NCBI GenBank assembly: GCA_946482295.1
Contig: CAMLRB010000082.1
Span: 1 to 14,791, forward strand
DNA from: an uncultured Bacteriovorax sp.
GTDB lineage: Bacteria; Bdellovibrionota; Bacteriovoracia; Bacteriovoracales; Bacteriovoracaceae
DNA length: 14,791 nucleotides
Direction: 5' to 3'
Under the pieces are notes generated by a model, which saw only the letters and a program-made list of their open reading frames with translations, was not told the DNA's origin and did not search any database. The position numbers and the translations under genes are program-made. Shown piece by piece: positions 7,516 to 13,972 of the stretch. Within the stretch, counting starts at the first letter, position 1. Every line of letters begins with the position of its first letter.

Positions 7516-8531
7516 AAGTATTGCCCGATTACACGACAGAATTTTGATTGATACTTTAGGAGACTTCGAAACCCTGTGAGCGGCAACTTCTCACCAGTGG
7601 GAATTTCGAGTAGCTCAAATGTCTTCTGTATTTCAAGTGATTTGTCGCTTTGTTCATGGAGTTGCGAGAATATTCTTATCCCATGATAGTGAGAGGCGTG
7701 GGCCATTATGTCTTGATTATGAGTTAATTCCTGAGGGGGAACATACAGTGGTTTTGTGCCTTTTTTTAACAAATAATAATTGGTGTAATCGTCGATATAA
7801 AGTAACGACTTCGCATTGATATCGACGAAATGGTACATTTGAATATCTTGAATTGAGTAAAAATCTTCCCAGCTAATAAATTCAAATTCTATATTCCTCT
7901 CAATTTCCTTATAGAGAAACTTTACAAATTTATTCACGATGACAGAAAGATCGCGATCACCTGTCCAGTCACTGTTTATAAAATAATTGTGTCGTGGCGG
8001 CAGGCAAATAAGCATCTTTCGAAACTTGTTCAAGCTAGCGAGTTCGGTGAACTTCTGATTAATCGATTCAAAATCAAGGATTCCCTCCATCCATAATCCT
8101 TTTACAAGTAGGGTATCATTTGATGTCTCTTGGCATTTATGGAGAAATTCAAAATCATAAAAAAGAACTTTAGTTTTCCAGTCTAAGGGAATGAACGCTT
8201 GGAAGTTTTTGTGAACAAGAAATAGAGGTTTAAAATCCTTAGGTGTCGGAAAGCGATTGAAGAAATCGATCAAAGTAAAAAGACCGTCTCGCACTAATAC
8301 ATAGGGGAAATTTCTCAGTTGGCTAGATGATGTCACCTGAAAAAGATTTATATGCAATAGATTTGAAGCATAAGAAGTCATCCATGGAGCAAACATAATA
8401 TGAGTATGATCATGAGGGAGTGAATTTTTATCATAGGGATAAGCTAATAAATTAACTTCATCAATATTGATTCTATTTTCAAGATACTTCTCTTTAAATA
8501 GATTAAAATTATCTTGGTAAATAGCTGTCAT
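7512..8531 (-). CDS. Unrecognised protein, possibly a GT-B-like glycosyltransferase
   Basis: I do not recognise this protein with confidence. The frame opens at a TTG at 8576, but I prefer the ATG at 8531 (339 residues), which overlaps the upstream GT4 gene by only 23 bases; an ATG at 8552 is also possible, and none has a good ribosome site. There is no signal peptide and no clear membrane segment. The first half holds HIMFAPWMTSYASNLLHINLF. The second half holds KSLLYIDDYTNYYLLKKGTKPLYVPPQELTHNQDIMAHASHYHGI, roughly 233-277. The latter resembles the donor-binding part of MurG-like GT-B enzymes, where a 'GkP-llvP' strand is followed by a Gln-x-x-x-A helix and a glycine. That resemblance, and the position directly behind a glycosyltransferase, make a sugar-transfer role possible. 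Confidence 0.55.
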   Translation of the reverse strand: MTAIYQDNFNLFKEKYLENRINIDEVNLLAYPYDKNSLPHDHTHIMFAPWMTSYASNLLHINLFQVTSSSQLRNFPYVLVRDGLFTLIDFFNRFPTPKDFKPLFLVHKNFQAFIPLDWKTKVLFYDFEFLHKCQETSNDTLLVKGLWMEGILDFESINQKFTELASLNKFRKMLICLPPRHNYFINSDWTGDRDLSVIVNKFVKFLYKEIERNIEFEFISWEDFYSIQDIQMYHFVDINAKSLLYIDDYTNYYLLKKGTKPLYVPPQELTHNQDIMAHASHYHGIRIFSQLHEQSDKSLEIQKTFELLEIPTGEKLPLTGFRSLLKYQSKFCRVIGQYF

Positions 8532-9819
8532 ACATTTCTTTATAAAGTTCATTATATTCTTTACGATATTCAACAAACGGCGGAGTCGGTTGTTTAAATG
8601 CTTTTGCGAGCTGATTCATCTTAATAGTAAAGCCGTTAAATTGATATTCACTTTCATTAATGATTCTTTGCAAAGTTGACGATGCGCCTGTAATGCTGAA
8701 AACATTTGCATTCATCTTGCTAAGCTCTGATCTTTTTTTATAAATCTCAGGGGCTTTTATCATCATTGCAAATAATTCTTTTAGCACTAGCTTATTATCA
8801 TAAGCGATATCAGCATTCTCCATTTTAGTAGGAATGAGTGTGCATGCATTTTTATTATTTAAATTAAAAGAAGCATATCCTGCCCAATTCGAAAGAATGC
8901 CAGGCAATCCTGTACATAAAGCTTCCGCTGGAGACATTCCATAATCTTCATCGTTATGTGCGCTCATTGAGATAAAAACATCAGAAGCATTATAATGCTT
9001 AAAAAGTTCATCTTGAGAAAGATTGCCAATATATCTAATCTGCTTTTTAACATGAGGTTTTAAGCAATCATAGGCCTGTTGAAAACGAAGAGCGAACTCA
9101 CCGTTTTTTGTATGAACACCAGTGAATGGATTTCCGAGATCGTCAAACTCCCCGGCAAAGTAGAGAACGGCCGGTAAATTAGTTGTCTCTAAGAAATTAG
9201 CAAAGTCGGTCATTAATTCGTAAACTTTCTTTTGCAAGCTCATTCGACCAGTATAGATAAAAGCAATAGTTTGCTCGTCGAGTTTCATTTTTTGACGTTG
9301 TTCTTTTCTTACTTCTTCAGAAAAATAGAAAATTGATTCATTTACGGGGAAAGGACATACATAAATTCCTTTGTCCTTTTCGATCATAAATTTGGAAACT
9401 AAATCTTTTTGGCGATCAGAAGCACAAATAAATTTAGTCTTAAAACGACGTAGATATATTTCACAGTCCACCCATTCTTTTCCATAGAGAGTGAAATCAC
9501 CAAAGACATGGAAAATAAGAGTTGGTCTAGCGAAGGTATGATCTTTAACTTCTTGTTCAGAATAAAAGTAATCTAGGTATTTAATAAGAACTTCAGGATG
9601 AGGCATGTGATCGACGAAAGAAATATGAGTTAACCTCTGTTCTATTATCTCTCTTGCAAGTTCCAATTGTTCATATGATGTCATCCGCGTGTTCAGATTA
9701 TAGTGAAGGATCTCATTTTTTTTCAATGCTAGCTTATAAGTTGACACCAAATTAGCGCTGATTGTTTGACAACTTTTCCAAACAGATTTTTCGAAGCTAT
9801 AAAGCAGCGCGATTTTCAT
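8509..9819 (-). CDS. Family 4 glycosyltransferase (glycosyl transferases group 1)
   Basis: 436 residues, cytoplasmic, GT-B fold. The N-terminal half contains LIFHVFGDFTLYG and ICASDRQKDLVSKF, typical of an acceptor-side Rossmann domain. The C-terminal domain opens with AFIYTGRMSLQKKVYELM (186-203) and carries the donor-binding EX7E element EDYGMSPAE (E291 and E299) followed by ALCTGLPGILSNWAGY. This family transfers a sugar from an activated nucleotide-sugar with retention of configuration. After residue 385 a charged tail (FTIKMNQLAKAFKQPTPPFVEYRKEYNELYKEMYDSYLPR) goes beyond the usual fold. The ATG at 9817-9819 has a good AGGGGA ribosome site seven bases upstream. It is the first gene of a two-gene minus-strand unit and is divergent from the methyltransferase gene at 9929. 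Donor and acceptor are unknown. Confidence 0.87.
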   Translation of the reverse strand: MKIALLYSFEKSVWKSCQTISANLVSTYKLALKKNEILHYNLNTRMTSYEQLELAREIIEQRLTHISFVDHMPHPEVLIKYLDYFYSEQEVKDHTFARPTLIFHVFGDFTLYGKEWVDCEIYLRRFKTKFICASDRQKDLVSKFMIEKDKGIYVCPFPVNESIFYFSEEVRKEQRQKMKLDEQTIAFIYTGRMSLQKKVYELMTDFANFLETTNLPAVLYFAGEFDDLGNPFTGVHTKNGEFALRFQQAYDCLKPHVKKQIRYIGNLSQDELFKHYNASDVFISMSAHNDEDYGMSPAEALCTGLPGILSNWAGYASFNLNNKNACTLIPTKMENADIAYDNKLVLKELFAMMIKAPEIYKKRSELSKMNANVFSITGASSTLQRIINESEYQFNGFTIKMNQLAKAFKQPTPPFVEYRKEYNELYKEMYDSYLPR

Positions 9820-9842
9820 TCTGAATTCCCCTATGAAAATAG

Positions 9843-9848
9843 CCTATA
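9843..9848 (-). promoter_or_regulatory. Possible extended -10 element for the GT4 gene
   Basis: Read on the minus strand, TG-C-TATAGG ends about 24 bases before the GT4 start codon. The -35 region is poor, as is allowed for extended -10 promoters. Pattern match only. Confidence 0.3.
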
Positions 9849-9853
9849 GCAAA

Positions 9854-9862
9854 TGTTATAAT
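9854..9862 (+). promoter_or_regulatory. Extended -10 promoter for the methyltransferase / sulfotransferase unit
   Basis: TG-T-TATAAT is a full-consensus -10 hexamer (9857-9862) with the TGn extension. No good -35 box lies 16-18 bases upstream. A start near 9869 would give a leader of about 60 bases that includes the AAGGAGG at 9897-9903 and the mini-ORF. Confidence 0.5.
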
Positions 9863-9906
9863 TGGGGAAAAGATATTTGAGATTGCAATTTTATGTAAGG
9901 AGGGAG

Positions 9907-9927
9907 ATGCTTAACAAAAAAAAATGA
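9907..9927 (+). other. Six-codon leader mini-ORF with A9 tract before the methyltransferase
   Basis: An ATG follows the strong AAGGAGG sequence (9897-9903) but encodes only M-L-N-K-K-K before TGA at 9925-9927. That stop lies one base before the methyltransferase ATG at 9929. The mini-ORF contains nine consecutive A (9916-9924). With eight A the strong-site ATG would read straight into the methyltransferase frame. It may couple translation of the downstream gene, be a slippage switch, or reflect a one-base homopolymer error. Confidence 0.35.
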
Positions 9928-9928
9928 A

Positions 9929-10891
9929 ATGACTTCAGGCAAAAGATCAGACATAACATTCAACAACGATCCACGACATTTCGAACCTACTGATGTTGTG
10001 GTAATTCGCCTCAATCAAACGATCGAAGAAGTTTTTAAGCAAAATGAATACGCTTTTTTGCTAGAGCATAAAGAAATTCTTAAGGTTATTCTCTTTTTTA
10101 ACGGACTATCACAAGTTCAGGCAAAAGTTCCGGCCATTGACGTTTTTTATCTAATGATTAATCACCCCAAAATGTATCAGCAGCAATATAAGGGACATGT
10201 TTGTTACGAAGCATTTCGCAATCGTTCATTTACATTTTTCGAAACGAAAATTCGAAGTGCAGGGCAAGTTGCTGTGTTGAATAAAATTAATGCCTCACTC
10301 TCAGGTGGTGCGAAGGTTTTAGATATTGGATGCGGAACAGGGCGGGCGCTTTTAGAAATTCAGAGTCGATTTCCGCAATGTGAAAGTGTGGGTATAAGTT
10401 TGCCGAGTGAAGCGGTTGATCTTTCGATTGTTGCAGAATTTTTCTCGATCGATGTTCCCACTTCCAGTCTGCCTAAGATTGTTGAATATAATTTAAACGC
10501 AAATAATCTTCGGGCATGCATTCAAGATAAATTCAATTTTATTTACTCGTTCGCAACCTTTCGCTACATTGAAGATAAGATTCTAATGATCGATGAAGTT
10601 TATAGTTTGCTTGAAGACAAAGGAACTGCGGTTATTCAAATTACCATGCTTGAATTGTTTGATGAAAATAAGAGCAGCATACCTCTTGAGAATTTTTTTA
10701 AACATGAACTCATCACTTACAATAAAAAGGAAGATTTGATTTTTCTAACTAAAGATAAGAATAAGTCTCTCAATTTTTCGGAAAGAGTTACTTATCTTAA
10801 AGAAAGATCGACCTATCGCTCGGCTCAACACGATTCTTTACAAAATCATGATGTGGGTTGGAATAGTGTCTACAAAATTAAAAAATTATGA
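9929..10891 (+). CDS. Class I SAM-dependent methyltransferase
   Basis: 320 residues. The SAM-binding Rossmann fold is plain: motif I KVLDIGCGTGRALLEI (129-144), a post-I acidic/loop region, then FNFIYSFATFRYIEDKILMIDEVYSLLEDKGTAVIQIT, the motif IV to motif V layout of small-molecule or peptide methyltransferases. The first 110 or so residues are an extra domain with no motif I recognise; a segment KMYQQQYKGHVCYEAF precedes the fold. The methyl acceptor is unknown. The first in-frame ATG at 9929 has no adjacent ribosome site; the good one lies 25 bases upstream and serves a mini-ORF, so translation probably depends on coupling or on a start upstream of an A9 tract. The stop overlaps the next gene as ATGA, so both are one operon. 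Confidence 0.85.
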   Translation: MTSGKRSDITFNNDPRHFEPTDVVVIRLNQTIEEVFKQNEYAFLLEHKEILKVILFFNGLSQVQAKVPAIDVFYLMINHPKMYQQQYKGHVCYEAFRNRSFTFFETKIRSAGQVAVLNKINASLSGGAKVLDIGCGTGRALLEIQSRFPQCESVGISLPSEAVDLSIVAEFFSIDVPTSSLPKIVEYNLNANNLRACIQDKFNFIYSFATFRYIEDKILMIDEVYSLLEDKGTAVIQITMLELFDENKSSIPLENFFKHELITYNKKEDLIFLTKDKNKSLNFSERVTYLKERSTYRSAQHDSLQNHDVGWNSVYKIKKL

Positions 10892-12522
10892 CTGTTGATA
10901 AAGACTGGATTCCTGCAAAATTTGTAAAAGATGAAAATGGTAACGAGACTATTCTAGAATGGTACAAACGTACTGATTTTCGTTTTACCGAGCCTTTTTT
11001 TATCGACACCATCAACAGATTCGCTTGGGAACTTGAAAAAAAAACAAGCGATGGTCATGAACTTCTTCATTATTTAAAAGAACTCGATCTTCCAGATCCA
11101 TCTGGTTTTATTTTTCACTTGAGCCGTTGCGGCTCAACTTTAGTTTCGCAAATGCTTTCTAAAGACCCCCAAAATCTGGTTCTTTCAGAGCCTTGGGCAG
11201 CCGAACAAGTCTTAGGGCTTCCTCATTTGAGCATTTCAAAAAAAATAGCCATGTTTGTTGGGGCCATGCGGGCATACGCCGCTAGTATGAAAGATCCAGA
11301 GAAAAAATTGTATGTAAAACTTGCTAGCGAAGAATGGCTTCCTTGGCTTAAAACCATCTATCCTAATACACCATGGATTTTTATTTTTCGTGATCCAAAC
11401 GATATCATTCGTTCAAATTTAAAAGATCAACCAGCTTGGCTTCAAGAAATTCAAGATGAGAATGAAAAACACAAAGCGATTTTCGAAAAGTTGAATTATC
11501 AAATGGAAACTTCTCTAAAGTATATACACTCTGCTGAAATGTTAGTGCAATACGAAGACATTGATTTGAATTTTCCGTCAAAGCTAATGAAAGCTTTTAA
11601 AATTCAGGAAACTCCTGAACTATCCGCGGCGATGATAAGAACACTCTTTTGGTATTCGAAAAAAACCAATGTGAGTTGGTTGGCCAAAAAAGCAGAGGAA
11701 GAGGCGAGTGAAACCATTCAATTTGAAGCTCCTCCTCATTTCTCAAATCTCTACAAAGAGTTTCAGAGAATTAGTAAATTACATACAGATCGCATCCACA
11801 TAAATTTGGATGGATTAAAATATACGGCTTCACTTATCCGCACTGGAAAATCCATTGATAACCAAGAACTTATTGATGCAGGTATTTCTTCCAAAGACTC
11901 ACTAGACTGCGAATTGATGAGGAAAAAAATTCTCATCGATAATTTTATTCATGAATTCGAAGGTAGAAGAGTTCTGGAGCTTGGCCCCAATGCCGGCGCA
12001 TTTTCTAGTACACTTGCTGAGTATGCGTCGGAGCTGACCGTTATTGAAAATAATGAAAAGTGCATTCCTTTTCTAAAAGAGAGACTACCTTCCCACGTAA
12101 AAATTCTTCAAGAAGACATTCATCATTATCTTTGGAAATTAAAACCGGGAGATTACGATGTGATTGTTTGCGCTGGAGTTCTTTATCATTCGGCATCACC
12201 ATTTTACATTTTAGAAGCAATGGCCTACTTGAAGCCTAAAAAAATTCTCATCGACAGCCTTCTCGCACCAGACGGATCTGATGTGGCCCTTTCACTTATG
12301 TATCCCGTTAATGTGAATAACTACCGATATAATGCATTTCCCGATTCACGAATGGCCATTTTGCTTGGTGAGAATATGATTGATCGAGCGATGAGAAATT
12401 TGGGCTACACTGAACCACTCGCAATTTCTAAATCGGAATGTGAATTACCTGTGGATAAAAGCAGTAAATATTTTGATCGATGGAAAGTTTCGTACTCGAA
12501 ATGGTGGAAATCGGAAAATTAG
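10888..12522 (+). CDS. Sulfotransferase-like domain fused to a SAM methyltransferase domain
   Basis: 544 residues with two domains. The N-terminal domain (about 60-290) has the PAPS 5'-phosphosulfate loop-like SGFIFHLSRCGSTLVSQML (72-90; R80, C81, G82, S83, T84), then LSEPW, and the 3'-phosphate-binding-like IFIFRDPNDIIRSNL (164-178). These are the marks of the broad sulfotransferase family that starts 'hlsRcGSTl'. The C-terminal domain (about 340-530) has RRVLELGPNAGAFSSTLAEYA (360-380), ELTVIENNEKCIPFLKERL and DYDVIVCAGVLYHSASPFYIL, a class I methyltransferase. The product could sulfate and methylate the same acceptor, which is unknown. True sulfotransferase activity is not proven; some relatives of this family are uncharacterised P-loop proteins. 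Its TAG interlocks with the TAA of the small peptide gene on the opposite strand. Confidence 0.8.
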   Translation: MTVDKDWIPAKFVKDENGNETILEWYKRTDFRFTEPFFIDTINRFAWELEKKTSDGHELLHYLKELDLPDPSGFIFHLSRCGSTLVSQMLSKDPQNLVLSEPWAAEQVLGLPHLSISKKIAMFVGAMRAYAASMKDPEKKLYVKLASEEWLPWLKTIYPNTPWIFIFRDPNDIIRSNLKDQPAWLQEIQDENEKHKAIFEKLNYQMETSLKYIHSAEMLVQYEDIDLNFPSKLMKAFKIQETPELSAAMIRTLFWYSKKTNVSWLAKKAEEEASETIQFEAPPHFSNLYKEFQRISKLHTDRIHINLDGLKYTASLIRTGKSIDNQELIDAGISSKDSLDCELMRKKILIDNFIHEFEGRRVLELGPNAGAFSSTLAEYASELTVIENNEKCIPFLKERLPSHVKILQEDIHHYLWKLKPGDYDVIVCAGVLYHSASPFYILEAMAYLKPKKILIDSLLAPDGSDVALSLMYPVNVNNYRYNAFPDSRMAILLGENMIDRAMRNLGYTEPLAISKSECELPVDKSSKYFDRWKVSYSKWWKSEN

Positions 12523-12740
12523 CTACCGCATGGGTATCCAGGTCCTGGAGGACTAATGCTGTAGTAGTGTCCTCTAGAGCAGTAACCACTACCGTATGCT
12601 TGGTTTCCTGGAATAAGGATGAGTAGGACTGCTGTTCCAAAGCCATGGCTGAATTTAAATTCGCCGGCCTTTTTAACTTCTCCAGGGACCAGTTTGTCAC
12701 TTGAAGAAGGTGTATTGTTGTCAGAGTCGTCTTTTTTCAC
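12519..12740 (-). CDS. Candidate RiPP precursor peptide, 73 residues
   Basis: A GTG-started ORF; an in-frame TAA lies nine bases upstream, so no longer start exists. Residues 1-34 are polar and charged (MKKDDSDNNTPSSSDK, then KLVPGEVKKAGEFKF), 35-45 are hydrophobic (GTAVLLILIPG), and 46-73 hold a strongly biased tail with five Tyr, two Cys (C54, C71), four Pro and many Gly and Ser, ending PGYPCGS. This leader-plus-core layout suggests a modified peptide. All five Tyr codons are TAC and both Cys codons TGC, unlike the TAT-rich neighbours. A good promoter stands directly upstream. No strong ribosome site is visible. It is flanked by the oxygenase upstream and interlocks by stop codon with the convergent sulfotransferase. 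Alternatives are a small exported protein with the hydrophobic stretch as signal, or a non-coding RNA. Confidence 0.5.
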   Translation of the reverse strand: MKKDDSDNNTPSSSDKLVPGEVKKAGEFKFSHGFGTAVLLILIPGNQAYGSGYCSRGHYYSISPPGPGYPCGS

Positions 12741-12770
12741 AATTTGTTAACTTTTTGAGGTTAGAGTCTA

Positions 12771-12799
12771 ATCTTAAAATGAGTCGGGACAGCTGTAAA
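12771..12799 (-). promoter_or_regulatory. Sigma-70-type promoter in front of the small peptide gene
   Basis: On the minus strand, a -35 box TTTACA (12794-12799) and a -10 box TAAGAT (12771-12776) are separated by exactly 17 bases. Each differs from consensus at one or two positions. The -35 box abuts the oxygenase stop codon. The expected start near 12764 leaves a leader of about 25 bases before the GTG at 12740. Confidence 0.55.
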
Positions 12800-13408
12800 C
12801 TAGAAAACCTTTTTGTAATTAGCAAAAAACTCTAGAGTATACCTACCAGATTGATCATCTTCTCCAAAGACTTCTAGCGGACCAGAATGAAAATATCCAC
12901 CATTAAATAAGACTAAACGTCCGTATTTATAATTAACCGAATTCCATTTATTCCACAAACTCAGATCTTTCGAGTGATTTTCGAGTATAAGTGACCACTT
13001 CCATGTTTCAACTTCAATCTGATAGTCTGCCTTTTTTTTTCCATTATTCTTATATTCGTAGAAATGCGTTCCGCTGATTTTTGGATCTTCAGTCGTATTT
13101 GAAAGGTACACTATACCTACAAGTGGAAAGGGATCGTAGTGAACAAAACTTTTTTCAGTATCTTTATCAGACTTGTTGGCCACTCTTACTCTAGAAATAA
13201 ATTGTGGATCAATTTCTATTTTTAGAAGTGATTCAAGTTTAGTTCGCAATTCAGTTTTTTCTTCAGCTGTTAATAAACTGGCCCTGCCTTGATAATTTTG
13301 ATCAGGACCGCGGTGAAAAGATTTTGAGCTGGTAAAATGCTCACACATTTCCGGCGAAAAAAAATCATCTATAACAACAATCTCACCTTTTTGAATTCTT
13401 TCAATCAT
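12800..13408 (-). CDS. 2-oxoglutarate/Fe(II) oxygenase-like protein (DUF6445-type)
   Basis: 202 residues from the ATG at 13408, which has AAGAAG about six bases upstream and overlaps the recX stop by eight bases. The frame extends to an ATG at 13435, but that has no ribosome site. A double-stranded beta-helix oxygenase pattern is visible: VVIDDFFSPEMCEHF near the N-terminus, the iron-binding H90-x-D92 in SFVHYDPFPLVGIVYLSN, the distal H174 in GRLVLFNGGYFHSGP, and R189 in SGRYTLEFFANY as the likely 2-oxoglutarate ligand. Such enzymes hydroxylate or desaturate a substrate using O2. The pattern recalls the uncharacterised DUF6445 group; I have not been able to verify this by search. It follows recX without a gap, and the candidate precursor follows it, so peptide hydroxylation (for example of Pro, Tyr or His) is a possible role. 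Confidence 0.7.
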   Translation of the reverse strand: MIERIQKGEIVVIDDFFSPEMCEHFTSSKSFHRGPDQNYQGRASLLTAEEKTELRTKLESLLKIEIDPQFISRVRVANKSDKDTEKSFVHYDPFPLVGIVYLSNTTEDPKISGTHFYEYKNNGKKKADYQIEVETWKWSLILENHSKDLSLWNKWNSVNYKYGRLVLFNGGYFHSGPLEVFGEDDQSGRYTLEFFANYKKVF

Positions 13409-13889
13409 TAAAATCTTCTTGGATTTGAATCCCATTAAATTTTGATTTTAGTATACTAAAGACAGCACTAGGCTTGTGTCCCTTTGTGAGGGCATACCTG
13501 ATTGCTTTCTGACGATCATTGTAGGCTTTTTCCTTATCAGGAGAAATGACTCTTAGTTTTTTCTGCAAGAGACGCTCAATTTGATCGCTTTCAGTTATTC
13601 TATGTTCCTCGAAGATTTCATATATTTCAACTTCAGTGACAGTAACTTTTTCTTGATTGAGTTTTTGGCGGATGTAATCAGCTGAGTAGCCTTTATTCAT
13701 AAAAGCTTTGATTCTAGCTTCCGCATAAAGATCTTCTTTTAAGTAACCACGCTCTTTGACATCGTTAATGGCATCATCAATTTCGTTTGCAGGATATTTT
13801 TTTTCACGCATTTTTTCGCGCAGTTTATGCTCGGAATAATCACGAGAAGAAAGAAGTTTGATGAGATAGAGGTAAGCTTTGTTGGACAT
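13401..13889 (-). CDS. recX: Regulatory protein RecX
   Basis: 162 residues, the usual RecX length, with three helical repeats. The first has AYLYLIKLLSSRDYSEHKLREKM (5-27) followed by NDVKERGYLKEDLYAEARIKAFMNKGYSADYIRQKL (43-78), the classic 'l...gylddarfA...i..r...G...i...L' pattern; the third ends in RYALTKGHKPSAVFSILK. RecX binds RecA filaments and limits RecA's recombinase and co-protease activity. It lies downstream of recA beyond a strong terminator, as in E. coli, where RecX is made from read-through. No Shine-Dalgarno sequence precedes the ATG, which sits right after the T-tract, consistent with low expression. Its last codons overlap the oxygenase gene. Confidence 0.93.
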   Translation of the reverse strand: MSNKAYLYLIKLLSSRDYSEHKLREKMREKKYPANEIDDAINDVKERGYLKEDLYAEARIKAFMNKGYSADYIRQKLNQEKVTVTEVEIYEIFEEHRITESDQIERLLQKKLRVISPDKEKAYNDRQKAIRYALTKGHKPSAVFSILKSKFNGIQIQEDFND

Positions 13890-13898
13890 TGTTTTTGC

Positions 13899-13962
13899 AA
13901 AAAAAAAGTTTCAGTAGTCTTTAAGGCCTTTCATTCGAAAGGAGGATAAAAACTACTGAAAC
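13899..13962 (-). terminator. Intrinsic terminator between recA and recX
   Basis: On the minus strand an 11-base stem, GTTTCAGTAGT paired with ACTACTGAAAC (13952-13962 and 13908-13918), encloses a 33-base loop that contains a second small hairpin, CCTTTC-GAAT-GAAAGG. The outer stem is followed directly by nine T (13899-13907). The arrangement should end most recA transcripts and leave recX to read-through. Confidence 0.85.
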
Positions 13963-13972
13963 CATTTTTAGG

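Noticed and set aside
7515..7557. Inverted repeat AAAGTAT / ATACTTT at the convergent junction
   Set aside because: Only seven AT-rich pairs around a 29-base loop, inside the coding end of the minus-strand gene and without a T-tract. Not a credible terminator.
12428..12700. 90-residue minus-strand ORF overlapping the end of the sulfotransferase fusion and the small peptide gene
   Set aside because: It starts with GTG, has no ribosome site, overlaps 95 bases of a well-supported gene on the opposite strand and lacks any recognisable pattern. The 73-residue frame beside it has its own promoter and a biased composition.
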